From: Cacajao melanocephalus
Taxonomy: Eukaryota; Chordata; Mammalia; Primates; Pitheciidae
Direction: 5' to 3'
Assembly: GCA_963573385.1 (NCBI GenBank)
Contig: CAUYLG010038528.1
Location: 1-64,000, forward strand
Length of the DNA stretch: 64,000 nt
Part shown: positions 1 to 11,077 of the stretch, piece by piece
Position numbering within the stretch: the first letter of the stretch is position 1
How the letters are laid out: every line of letters begins with the position of its first letter
Notes under the pieces: model-generated
Databases searched by the model: none
The model's input: only the letters and a program-made list of their open reading frames with translations
Told to the model about the DNA's origin: nothing
Position numbers and translations under genes: made by a program

Positions 1-310
1 GGAAACCATCATTCTCAGCAAACTGACACAAGAACAGAAAATCAAACACTGCATGTTCTCACTCATAGGTGGGTGTTGAACAATGAGAACACATGGACAC
101 AGGGAGGGGAGCATCACACACTGGGGTTTGTCGGGGGGAAACAGGGAGGGACAGCGGGGGGTGGGGAGTTGGGGAGAGATAGCATGGGGAGAAATGGCAG
201 ATATAGGTGATGGGGAGGAAGGCAGCAAATCACACTGCCATGTGTGTACCTATGCAACAATCTTGCATGTTCTTCACATGTACCCCAAAATCTAAAATGC
301 AATAAAAAAA
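1..310 (+). mobile_element. LINE-1 3' end (end of ORF2 plus 3' UTR), cut by the left edge
   Basis: The first bases match the last codons of primate L1 ORF2. A stop follows in the ttgaacaatgag context, then a 3' UTR with its G-rich stretch (about 125-200), the catgtgtgtacctatgcaac motif and a terminal aataaaaaaa tail near 300-310. Runs of three to six G make the UTR a plausible G-quadruplex former, as is usual for L1. No intact coding sequence remains. The tail closely resembles the antisense fragment at 9206-9330, which suggests the same subfamily. Confidence 0.93.
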
Positions 311-639
311 GTTATTTTCTTTCCTAAAGTATATTATTTCTTGATTTTAGCTGCAGATAAAAATAACGAATAAAATTTAAAACATATTAGAAGATGCTAA
401 GTGCTACAGAAAAAAAAAGGCAGAAAAGGAAATATGTAATACGGGGTAGGAGAGAAGTTTGCAATTCTGCATGTGGTATTCAGAGAAAGCCTTGCCGGGA
501 AAAAACTTTCAAACAAAGAATTCAGAGTGAGGAGGGAGTAAATAATGTACAGCAAGGAAGAAAGATCAAGGAAACAACAGGGGCTGAACTGGAGTAAACA
601 AAGGGAAGCAACGTGTAGGAAATAAGGTCTGATAGGTAA
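311..639. other. No recognisable gene or repeat
   Basis: A purine-rich, AT-rich stretch that I could not assign. Short open frames at 394-597 (+) and 522-728 (-) have unremarkable composition and no motif I recognise. Confidence 0.5.
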
Positions 640-870
640 AGTAGTGTTGCTTTATGTGGTATGGGAGATAGCCTCAGAGTTAATCCTAAGGACTTTGGGT
701 TTTGCCCTGAGAAAGAGGGGAAAACCACTGTATGGCTTTGAGCAGAGCACTAACATACCTGACTTAACAATCTGCACTGTGGAGAATAAGCATAAAGGAC
801 AAGAGTGAAAACAAGAAGACGAATTAGAAGGTATCGCAGTAACCTAAGCAAGACTTGATACCATCTGGTT
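640..870 (-). repeat. L2 LINE fragment (ORF2 C-terminal region, antisense)
   Basis: Phrases such as aggactttgggttttgccc, ggctttgagcagagcac and ctgcactgtggagaataagc are diverged reverse complements of the mammalian L2 reverse-transcriptase C-terminal region. The segment at 30060-30330 derives from the same part of L2 in the same orientation. It is highly diverged and non-functional. Confidence 0.6.
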
Positions 871-1084
871 AATGATGCAGGTGATGAGGTTCTTATTTAT
901 ATTTCTGGTTACCTGTGTTCTACAAAGCCCCCTCAAACACTGAATTAGACAATACTGAAGCATTGCTCCTAGGGGAAACACAGAGTTAGGTTCCTGTGAG
1001 TCTCTGGTCACAGTACTTTCATCAACAGATGAAAATATAACTTTGTTTTATGTGTGTTTCTGTTTAAAGACACTTTGTTTAATA

Positions 1085-1275
1085 TATAGTTGCTTCATTT
1101 TTTTAAAAAAATGTTATTTAAAAATAGTTATACACATTTATGGGGTAATAGTTATACATATTTATGAGGTACATGTGGTATTTTGATATACATGTATACA
1201 ATGTAATGATCAATCAGGGTAATTGGGATAGTCATCACCTCAAGCAGTTATCATTTATTTGTGTTAGGAACAGCA
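1085..1275 (-). mobile_element. Old L1 3'-end fragment, antisense
   Basis: A T-rich start is followed by tttatggggtaatagttata, tgaggtacatgtggtatttt, gatcaatcagggtaattggg and catcacctcaagcagttatc. These match the reverse complement of an older L1 (L1MA/L1PB-like) 3' UTR. There is an internal partial repeat (tatacacatttatgggg and tatacatatttatgagg). Confidence 0.6.
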
Positions 1276-2384
1276 TTCATATATAAATGCATGTCTATCT
1301 GCATTTAGATATGATTTATCTATCTGTATTTAGATAATTGATATCTAAATGCAGATTATCTAACACATGCATTTTCTCTGTAAGGTACATCACAGCCTTC
1401 TTGTGCTTTGGAACTGGACAGCACTTCAGCACTGCACATGAGGACCATTTTGCAAAGTGAAATCACCAGATCCAAAATCATGCAAAAAATCTGGCACTAA
1501 ATAGACTGCAAAAAGGACATTTGTTCATGGCATTTGAGCTGAAACAAGAGGGCAGAATTGCTTCCTTCCACCAAAGCTGTAAACGTGCATGTTGGGCAAC
1601 TCAAATTTTTTGTGCTCTGTGCATGTTCAAAAATAACACGAAAATGGTGTGATTATTGATTCTGGGGTACAAATAAATTTTAGCAAGTAGGTGAATTAGC
1701 AAACATGAAGTCTACAAATAATGAAGGTCAATTTTATTTCTTTCAAATGTTCTTGGTCCATAGCATGTTTTTGAAATATCTTAGAGAGTAAAGGCATGAT
1801 GTCACAATATGAATCTATTATTTAAAATGAGTTTTCATATATATGTTCATATATAATATTCAATACATACTTATATTTATAAATATTATAAACAATATGA
1901 TGTCTCTCAGGAATAACAGTCAAATTACTACAAAAGAAGAAAACACACTTCACCATTCTACTCATTCCCCATGATGAGGCTTTTTCTTTTTCCCCTGAAA
2001 TGTTTGTATCTCAATGGAGGCATTAGAAATTAAATGAAAACTGATCAATTGCACATATAACTTAAAATTTTCAGTCTTTTAATTCTAATAAATATTTTGC
2101 TTTATTCAGCATTTCTACTAAGAATAACACTCTTTAGAAAGTTGCAATATTGTTAGATCAAAGAGAGGTAGGACTGTGAATGTGCTCATAATGCATTTGT
2201 AGTCAATAGCTGCATAGCCATTAAACTGGGGTTTCAACTGCCTTCAAGTAAAAAGTCTGAAATCTAATGCTAAAAACTTGTTTAAAATAAGCTAATAATT
2301 ACAATTTTGAAGACAAGAAGCATCTCTACTTTCTTAGAAGGAGGAAAGGTATAATTCTTTTGTTCCATTATTATTCATTAAGGT
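1276..2384. other. Unassigned AT-rich DNA with a small inverted repeat
   Basis: No gene is seen. A perfect 15-bp inverted repeat lies at 1298-1312 and 1341-1355. The segment 1381-1680 has the feel of a mid-frequency interspersed repeat (caccagatccaaaatcatgc), but I could not name it. The rest is plain AT-rich sequence. Confidence 0.45.
1298..1355. repeat. Inverted repeat, 15-bp perfect arms, 28-bp spacer
   Basis: The left arm tctgcatttagatat (1298-1312) is the exact reverse complement of the right arm atatctaaatgcaga (1341-1355). The spacer contains a third, related copy (ctgtatttagataatt). Confidence 0.85.
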
Positions 2385-2600
2385 AAATCCTACCCATCTG
2401 TCTTCCAGAGCCACCTCTTCCAGAAATTGTTCTGACTGCTCAGCACATGGATGCCTACCACCGTCCTGTTCTGTTCTTACATCTCTATATACCACACTGT
2501 GTGAGACTTGCTCAGTAATTATTTCACTTAGATTAATCTTACATCCTCAAAGAGCTCTATAGCCCTAAGTCAGAAACATCATACCTTATGCTTCCTTTAT
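2385..2600 (+). repeat. L2 LINE 3'-region fragment
   Basis: The motif gagccacctcttccagaaat, then ttctgactgctcagcacatg and a pyrimidine-rich continuation, follow the usual L2 3' order in sense orientation. Strongly diverged. Confidence 0.55.
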
Positions 2601-2609
2601 CCTCTATAT

Positions 2610-2812
2610 CAGAGTTTCTTAACTTGTTACTATTTACATTTTGTCTGAATAACTTTTTCTTGGGGGCATTGCAGGATGTTTAGCAGCATCTCTGGACTTC
2701 ATTAGGTGCCAGTAGTAAACTTCCCTGCCCACTCTCTTGAACTGTGACAATCAAAAATATCTTTAGATATTGCCAAATATTCACTGGAGGACAAATCACT
2801 CCTGGTTGAGAA
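2610..2812 (-). mobile_element. MER20: MER20-like hAT-Charlie DNA transposon
   Basis: Reading the minus strand, gttctcaaccaggagtg, then atttggcaatatctaaagat and gatgctgctaaacatcctgc, through to caagttaagaaactctg, follows the MER20 consensus across almost its full length of about 220 bp. The flanks share ctctatat (2602-2609 and 2813-2820), the right length for an 8-bp hAT TSD, although the element then lacks its outer few bases on the right. Non-autonomous and non-coding. Confidence 0.8.
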
Positions 2813-2820
2813 CTCTATAT

Positions 2821-3195
2821 CATATCCTATATCTGGAGGACAAATAAACATTTTTAATTCAGTCAAATTTGTACAGTCAATAATCAGTATACATATTAAT
2901 TAGACTCATATATCCAGATCCTAATGTTGTATATGTGAAGTCAGCTTGCCCTTCACTGTTCATGTTCGTAAAGAGACAAAATATTCTAGTTGTTAAAAGA
3001 GAGCAATCAATATAAAATTGATTGAAATTAAAAACTCTCTATGTAATAATTTTTAGTGTTTTCATAACAAGAATTTCCAAACTATGCTGTCTTCATTATT
3101 ATAAAGAAAAACAAATGTTAGTTTTAGCCTATTTGTAATACAGTTCTTCCTTACATGTTTAGCATTTTATTAACATTTTTGTTTTGTTATCCCTG
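2821..3195. other. Unassigned AT-rich DNA
   Basis: I see no gene or clear repeat here. Confidence 0.5.
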
Positions 3196-3358
3196 ACATT
3201 CAAATCATGATCCCAGGACCAGCAGCATTGGTATATGCTGGGAGCCTGCCAGAAACGCAAAATCTCAGGTTCTGCCCCAGATAGCTGACTCAGAATTTTC
3301 ATCTTAACAAGATCTCCCTCTGGTGATTGTATACACAGTAAAAATTGAGAAAGACTTT
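3196..3358 (+). mobile_element. MER5A: MER5A hAT-Charlie DNA transposon
   Basis: The order gatcccaggaccagcagcat, gccagaaacgcaaaatctca, ggttctgccccagatagctg, then cttaacaagatctccctctgg is characteristic of MER5A, covering nearly its full 189-bp length. Both ends are eroded. Confidence 0.85.
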
Positions 3359-5699
3359 GTTCGATGAATCTTCTCTCCTACTGGCCACTCTACATTTAGT
3401 AAAATAAAGTTATCTTCTTAGGAATTTTTCACATTTCTATGCTAATAATCACTTACTTTTAAACTTTTAATTTATTTATTTGAAAATAACAGAGAAAGAT
3501 ATGTCATTAGAAGAAAAATGCTTCATTGCAAGTGCTTTGAGCATCAGCTGAGTCATGTAATACATTTACTTGCATATTAATAACAACATTGATGACATCA
3601 GCTGGTATATAACTAATATTTCAATTAAAGTGGCTACATGTACAAAAACCTATTTCACAGAATAGAGAAATCTTGACGTTTGATCTTCAGCATTTATTAC
3701 CTTTTCAATCTAATCATGCCCTACTTCCAGATATCATGCATTTGCCATAATTTTGTACAATTGTGGTATATAAAAATATATATATTTTAGACCCTAGAGA
3801 TGTAGGTAGGCCGGTGATTTCTAATGCTAAACCATTTTAAAATTATGCATAATTAGTTTTAGATTCAGCCAAAAAAAATTAAAATGTAAAAATAAATACT
3901 ACTCACACAATCTCCTTCCTTGTCCCCTGACACTTTAACTCTCAGTTTAGCAATGGTGAGGGCACTCAAAGTGATGTTGAAAGTTAAAGGAAAAAGAGAA
4001 AAAACAAGACTATGCTTTTTTCTTTTTTGTATCATATTCAGAACTCATATTTTAAAATATACAATGCTTCCCATGGGACAGAAAAATAAATGACAGAGTT
4101 AAAATAAACAGTTTTGATCACGTCTTTGTTGCCACAGAAATTCCTCCATAAGATAAATATGGCTTTGCCCACAGATTTATATTAATTGAGAAAGATGAGA
4201 AAACATGATAGGCAAATTTGAAAGGTGATGTTTTTAGGATTCTTTCCAAGCTCTTTTTTTGAATTAAATGTCCAGATGATGAAGGACTACACAGCCTAAA
4301 CCCTATAGAGTTGGGAAACTTAACAATATGGCTTCTCTGCCCTTTCTAAACCCCAATAAAAAAATCAGAATACATAAGAATTGGTTCGACTGGAATGAGC
4401 GACAACTCCCCAGAGAGAGGTGCAATTGCTGTGTGTCTCAACTGTTCCTTAATCAGTCAAAAGCCAAAAAATCGTTTCTTCAGTTAGCCAGGTCTCCCTG
4501 TGCAAGGACAATACACATTTTACAAAGTGCTAGGAAAGCTAAATTCCTAATTTTGAAGAAGAGGGAAAAAAGGATAAACTGAAAAGTGTAAAAAGAACAT
4601 AGTCTTTGTTTTCTTTCCAAGGAATACATGTATGCAAAACAGAAATACATAGAGGAAAATCATGTGAATAAATACAAATGAGTTTAGCATTTGTGGTGAT
4701 GTAAACTTTGTGTTTCTTTTGAGTGATAGATGCAGAAAACATTGCCTCCCAGGCCCCACAGCCAGAATTTTTCCCCTAAAGATTTGTACAGGCTCAATAA
4801 CCCATCATTACTTCATCTCACAATCTGATCTGACCTTTACAGCTTTGCTTTTTTTTTTATCATCTCTTACTCTCCAGTGTCTGGCTGCCTTTATTTTACA
4901 GTTCTACATTTCACCAAACTGAATTCTTCTTGCACATTTTTAACCCTTTCTCCAGTTATCTTTATAGCTGTGAGCCTATGAATATTTATAAAGAACATTT
5001 AATAAATTGAGTCTTGGCTGACTTAATAACTACAGTATATATTAAAAGAATGTGTGTGCTCCTTAGAGATTTTTTATTATGTCTCTAAAGTCTTTTGTTA
5101 ATATGTTTTTTCACAGTAATGGAGAGATTTTAAAAAATACTTTAGAAAGAAAACAAAAGAAAGAAAAGACACTGGACCAAGAGAGAGAATAGAAAAGAGT
5201 ATTCTCCTACAAGCCCATAACTAGTCATGACGTATATGTGTCAGGCATAATATGGTTAGCTATAGAAAATGTCTTTACCAAAATTATTCTTCTTTTGATT
5301 CTTATTTCTGATGACTTTGGCTCTCATTTAGTGATAATAATTTTAGTGATAAAAAACAAATGAAAGTGGCTTCTGTTTTCTGCCCTCACATTTGGAAACT
5401 CCAATAATTTCATCAATACATCTTAATAAATATCTGTCCCCTCCCAAAGCAAGTATTAACTTCATAGAAGCTAGTATTTATATTTTATTTTTCTCTACTT
5501 CCTTGATATATTAATTTAGTTTTCTATAAAGATGCAGTGAGTCCTGTCAAGTCTTGGGAAATATCCAATGGCTCCAAATTATTGGGACCCTAAGTAGCAT
5601 AGGCTGTAAAATGCTCATACTCTTCATACATTTTAAGATTGTGGGGGAATTTTGAAACTGATTTGAGTTAGAAAGGGGATATCTAGTCCCGCTTTTATC
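3359..5699. other. Unassigned AT-rich DNA, no gene
   Basis: About 2.3 kb without a convincing repeat or exon. Frames at 4328-4582 (+), 4539-4742 (-) and 4710-4922 (+) overlap one another on different strands and look like chance. There are several A- or T-rich runs and an AT run near 3770-3786. Confidence 0.5.
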
Positions 5700-5800
5700 C
5701 AGAGAATTACAGTGGCACTCTAAGTTTCAGTTTTCTCATCTGCAAATTGTGAGAACTGAACTGGGTGATCTTGATGGTTTATTCTAGTTTTATGATTTTT
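5700..5800 (+). repeat. Possible MIR core fragment
   Basis: The run aagtttcagttttctcatct followed by gcaaattgtgagaactgaac resembles the sense MIR stretch that reads through cctcagtttcctcatctgta. It is short and diverged, so tentative. Confidence 0.4.
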
Positions 5801-5970
5801 TATTCTAATGTAAATGCTTTTAATATTGCCACTTACATTGAACAAACAAAAAATATTTTAATATAAAAGTTAAAATGTACAGAGGTTATTTGTTCAACAT
5901 CTATTATTTGTGAGATCTTCATAAATAACCAATTATACCTTCTACGTTAAAATATTTATACTACATTTAA

Positions 5971-6150
5971 GGTTGTAGATTTAGCAAATAAGAATACAGG
6001 ATACCCAGATGAATTTTAATTTTAGAAAAATGGCAAATAACTTTTGAGTTAAATGTGTCCCATGAAATATTTGGGACATGCTTATTCTAAAAATATATCT
6101 GCTATTTATCTGAAACTCAAGTTTAACTGATACTCCTATATTATATTGGG
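5971..6150. mobile_element. Palindromic MITE-like element
   Basis: The left half runs from ttagcaaataagaatacagg through taattttagaaaaatggcaa. The right half mirrors it imperfectly as ctgctatttatctgaaactc and ctcctatattatattggg. The centre is tgtcccatgaaatatttgggaca, itself a near palindrome. This is a full-length palindromic DNA-transposon derivative of the MER53 kind; the family name is a guess. Confidence 0.5.
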
Positions 6151-6544
6151 CTTATTACAATCAAATTTTCATTTTCAACCAGCTTACTTTAATTATTCAT
6201 TAGACAAAAGTCATACTTTTTAAAAATAGTCTTTTGTCATTTTTTCCCAGTGAATTGGCAGTAGGTATTTTGTAGATATTATTTAAGAACGACTAAATTA
6301 TTTTTGCTTTGTGCTCCTGAAAGACATGGTTAAGAATAAGCACAATGTCATATTAAACATCTGTAATTTAAAATGTTGCTCCAATATGCAGTATTCAATA
6401 TCAAATATTTAATATTCTAGGTAGTGAAGGAATAATATGTTTTGCATAATTTGGATTCATTTAGTGTCAATCTATGTTTCACGTAGATTTTCCATTTTTC
6501 AAAGAAGTATAAAATATATAATTATTAAAAAATGCCTCAAGACA
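6151..6544. other. Unassigned AT-rich DNA
   Basis: No gene or nameable repeat seen. Confidence 0.45.
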
Positions 6545-8637
6545 GTAAACATGATAAATGAAAGGAAAATTTGATAATTTGAACCTCATCAAAATGAACA
6601 CTTTTGTTCTGTGAAAGACCATGTGAAGCAAATGAAAAGCTACAGGCTGAAGAAAATATTTTCAAACCATATATTCAACAAAGGCCTTGCATCTAGAATA
6701 TATAAAGAACTCTCAAAACTCAATGGTTAAAAAAGTCCAATTAGAAAATGGAAAAAAGACATAGAGAGAGGCTATATAGATGGCAAATAACATCATCCAT
6801 TAGGGAAATGTAAATTAAAACTACGATGATATACTGCTTCATACCTATCAGAATGGCTAAAATAAAAAATAGTGGTAACACTAAATGCTGATGAGGATGT
6901 GGGAAAACTGGATCAATCATACATTGCTGCTGGGAATGTAAAATGATACAGACACTCCAGAAAACAGTTTGGCAGTTTTTAATAAAACTAAACATGCATC
7001 TACCATATGACCTTGAGAATTAACTTCTGGGCATTTATACTATGGAAATGAACATGGATTTTCACACAAAAACTTGTATATAATTGTTCATAGCTCCTTT
7101 ATTTGTAAAAACTGGAAATCGTCCAGATGTCCTTTGATGCTGAATGGTTAGACAAACTGTGGGACATCCAGATCATGAAATAAAAAAGGTCAAACTGTTA
7201 ATACACATAACAACTTTAATGGATCTTAAGAGAATTATTCTGAGCAGAAAAAGCTAATCTCAAAATGTCACATACCCTATGATTCTTTTTAAACATTCTT
7301 AACATAACACAATTATAGAAATGACAACAGAATAGTTGTTGCCAAGGATTAAGGAGAGCTAAAGGAGTGGGTGATTGTAGCTATAAAAGGATTGCCTAGG
7401 GGAGTCTTTTTGGTGGAAAAATACCATTTATTCTCTCTGCCCTCACACAACAGTCAACACAGCACTTCACACCAGATGTGTGGGAATATCTTCCCATACA
7501 GCAAGCAATTCTATAGTGGACACCAACTGGGTGTTTTAAAATTTAACTCTGACACTATCTACCTGAAGATAGCACCAGATCCCACTAGTGAGGACTCAGT
7601 CCCACAAAAGTGCCCCCATTTCAGATACCAATCAAAAGCCCCAAGTTGTGACCTGTGCTTCTGTCTGGCTATAAGTCAGAGTTCTTGCGATCTCCTCCTT
7701 GGGTTTGATTAATTTGCCAGAGTGGCTCATAGAACTCAGGGAAACAGTTTACTTACATTTGCTCATTTATTATAACAGATATCACAAAGGATACAGATAT
7801 ACACCCAAGTGGAAGAGATGTGTAGGACAAACTATGACGGAAGGAGCATAGAGCTTCCACATCCTTTATGGGTGTATCACCCTCTAGGTACCTCCCCATG
7901 TCCAGCGATCTGAAAGCTCTTCCTTTGGGGGTTTTTATGGAGACTTCAATACATAGGCATGATTAAATACATGACTGAGTATTGATAATCAACTCAACTT
8001 TCAGCAACTTCAATCTCTCCTCTTCCCTGAAAATTCCAGCTCTCTAATTACAGGATGGTTCCCCTGGCAACCAGCCCCTAACCTGAAACAATCCAGGAGC
8101 CCACCCAGAGTCACCTCATTAGAACAGAAGATGTTCCTTTGTTCATCCAGGGAACTTCAAGACTTTTAGGGGCTCTACATCAGATGCTCCTCTCACCCAG
8201 ACTTAGGATCTCCGTGTCAGGAGCCAGGGTGAAAGACCAAATATTAGAATAAAGATTCTCCTAGTTCCTCTATCTACAAGGGTTTTAGGAGATTTCAGGA
8301 ATGAGGAGCAGAGGCCAAATACATATTTCACAGTATCCCACTGTGATGATGAAACAGGTCTTTATCTTGATTGTTGTGGTAATTTCATGAACCCAGATGT
8401 AGAAAAATTGCATCAGGTTATACACAAAAATGAGTGCATGTAACACTAGTGAAATATGAATAAGTTCTATAGACTGTGCCAATGTCAGTGTCCTGATTTG
8501 AATAGTGCACTATTAATTTTGCAAGCTGTTACCATCCAAGAAAACTGGGTGAAGTTTAAACAAAAGCTCCATGTACAATTTTTTGCAACTTCCTGTTAAT
8601 CTAAAATTATTTTGAAATAAAAAATTTGAAAAAAATT
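6545..8637 (+). mobile_element. Old L1M (end of ORF2 plus 3' UTR), split by an LTR at 7411-8340
   Basis: The left part follows decayed ORF2 and 3' UTR: gaacctcatcaaaatgaaca, gtgaaagaccatgtgaagca, atagcaccat-type decay, and a gggtgattgtagctataaaa UTR. After the inserted LTR it resumes at gatgatgaaacaggtcttta and continues ttgcatcaggttatacacaa, gactgtgccaatgtcagtgt, ttgcaacttcctgttaatct, then an aaataaaaaatttg tail at 8616-8637. The two parts rejoin in the correct L1 order with almost nothing missing, so this is one insertion later interrupted. No frame remains open. Confidence 0.85.
7411..8340 (-). mobile_element. Solo LTR (ERVL/MaLR-type), antisense, inserted in the L1M
   Basis: The segment begins tggtggaaaaat and ends cagtatccca, so it reads TG...CA on the minus strand. 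Its internal phrases (cagagtggctcatagaactc, tttattataacagatatcac, ccctggcaaccagcccctaa, agtcacctcattagaacaga) are reverse complements of those in the LTR at 11305-12119, so both are copies of one family of roughly 0.8-0.9 kb. The minus strand has an ataataaatg polyadenylation-like site near 7770. Flanks ctttt and ctgtg are a possible mutated 5-bp TSD. No ERV internal region flanks it. I do not assert the family name. Small frames inside (7371-7712 +, 8285-8482 -) are incidental. Confidence 0.75.
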
Positions 8638-9189
8638 TGTCCTGAATAAGATATTTGATTCAGACAGCTTTCTGAGATATTATGTTACCTCAGGGTGTTT
8701 ATTATAAGCATTAACAACCATGTTACTCTGAGTATAAATAAAATATTCAGACATAGTCTGCTAGATAAACCACATTTCTGTAAACTTTACTTCTAAGTTT
8801 CCCACACTTTTAAAAATGTTATACTGAATTTATTTCGGATTAAAGAAGCTAAAAACAATTTCATTTTAAATGAATGTATGTTGCCATTATGCATATATTG
8901 ATAACGTCTTGGTTGCATTACAACATCCTTTTTTCTTTTTTCCTTTTTAATCGTTCTCATTTTTATTTAAAAAAATAGTTGAGAGAAAACCTGCTATACT
9001 TCAGGTCTAGAAATGGATCCCATGACCAAGGTTAAGTCAATTAAAATATTCTATCACACTGGCCATAGTGATTGGCCCAGAGATTTCCATAAGCTCAGCC
9101 AATCAAAGGGAATTATAGGAATTTAAGAATGTACAAATAAAAATGTCCTTTGTTCTGTGTAGGAATTTTTGTTGATTTGTTTCCTTATT
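8638..9189. other. Unassigned DNA, no gene
   Basis: A phrase at about 9063-9110 (catagtgattggcccagaga, agctcagccaatcaaaggg) looks like an ancient interspersed repeat, but I could not identify it. Nothing else is recognised. Confidence 0.4.
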
Positions 9190-9346
9190 ATGTTTAGGGT
9201 TTTTTTTTTTAATTTTTATTATATTTTATGTTCTGGGGTACATGTGAAGAATATGCAAGATTGTTGCATAGGTACACAAGTGGCAGTGTGATTTGCTGCT
9301 TTCCTCCCCTTCACCTATATCTACAAACATATGTTTAGGGTTTTTT
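9190..9346 (-). mobile_element. Very short 5'-truncated L1 with 16-bp TSD
   Basis: A minus-strand L1 3' end of only about 125 bp (9206-9330): a T-run (the poly-A tail), then tctggggtacatgtgaagaa, gattgttgcataggtacaca and gtgatttgctgctttcctcc. It is bracketed by the direct repeat atgtttagggtttttt at 9190-9205 and 9331-9346. The TSD and oligo-T end mark it as an ordinary target-primed insertion. Confidence 0.9.
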
Positions 9347-11077
9347 AATGGAAATCACTGCCCCCATGTGGAAAGTCAATTTCAGGACACAGCTGCACCA
9401 CAGAAGGGCAAGTCTCCCTGATAAAACAGAACCTAAAGTCAATGCAAACTTCTTAACTTTCAGGTAATAACTATTTTTCTTTTTTTAATTGAGTTGAAAT
9501 TTGCACACCTTACAATCAATCTCTATTCTAATCACAGTCTATCTATTCTAATCACGTCTCTATTCCCTGGCAATCACTAATCTGCTTTCTGTTTCTATAA
9601 ACTTGCCTCTTTTGAATATTTGATATAAAAGAAATCATACTATGTGTGACCATATGTGTCTGCCTTCTTTTACTTAGTGTTTCAAGGTTTGTTCAAGTTG
9701 TAGCATGTATCAGTTCTTCACTGCTTTTTATGGTGGAATATTATTCTATTCCATGTGTATACCACAGCTTGTTTATTCATCTACAAATGGACTTTTGGAT
9801 TGTTTCCACTTTTTGTTTTTTATGAATAATTCTGATATGAACACCCATGTACAAGTTTCTATGTGTGCATATTTTTGTTTCTCTTGGTCATATACATAAG
9901 AGTGTAATTTCTGGGTCATGTGGTAATGATATGTATAACATTTGGAAAATCACCAAACTGTATTCCACAGAGGCTGCACTATTTTGCATTCTCATCAGCA
10001 ATATGCAATTTTCTATTTCTCCACATTCTCACCAACGCTTGTTATTTTCTCCTTTAAAAAAATTATTATAGTCATCTTAAGGCTGTAAAGTAGTATTTCT
10101 TTGTGGTTTTGATTTACATTTCCTTAACAACCAAGAAACTTGAAAAATTTCACGTACTTGTGGGCCACTCAAACATCTTTTTGGGGAAATGTCAAGTTCA
10201 CTGATCATTTTTTAAAAATTGGGATGTTTGTCTTTTTTGTTGTTGAGTCACAGGAGTTTTTAATGTATTCTGAATACTAAACTACTGCCAAATATATGAT
10301 TTGCAAATATTTCCTCCCATTCTGTGGTTTTTCTTTAAACTGTTTTGTGTCCTTTGAAAAACAGAAGTTTTAAAAATTTATGAAGTCCAATTTATTCATT
10401 TTTTCTTTTGTTGCTCATGCTTTTGATGTCAAGAAATCTATTACAAATTTGAGGTCAGGAAGATTTACCCCTGTGTTTTCTTCTAATATTTTCACACATT
10501 TAGCTATTATATTTAGGTTGTTGTTCCATTGTGAATTGAAATTTGTATATGGAGTGAAGCAACAATCCATCTTTGTTCTTTTCCATGTGGTTATGCAGTT
10601 GTCTCAGTATTATTTGTTGAAAAAATTATTCTTTCTATCATTGAATGGTCTTGGCATCCTTGTTGAAAATTAATTGGCCATAGATGTTTGGGTTTATTTC
10701 TGCACTCTCAATTCTGTTCCACTGATCCAGATGTCTGTTCTTACGCCAATATCACACTGTTTTGATTATGTATTTTCTTAGTAAGTTTTGAAATAAGAAA
10801 GTAAGTGTCCTCTTTCTTCTTTTCGATATTGTTTTGGCTATTCTTGGACCCCTGCAATCCAATATGAATTTGATAATCAGCTTTTCCACTTCTACTAAGA
10901 AGGTCATTGGACTTTTGATAGAGATTACATTGAATCTATACATTGACTCATTTGGAGGAGTATTGCCATCTTAACTATATTGTCTTCCAATTCATGAATA
11001 TGGCATATCTTTCTATTTAATTAGATCTTTCCTTAATTTCTTTTAGCATAGTTTTCAGTTTATAAATAGTTCACCTC

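Noticed and set aside
7371..7712. 113-aa plus-strand frame with a cysteine-containing C-terminus
   Set aside because: Starts in L1M and continues into an antisense LTR; chance frame across two elements.
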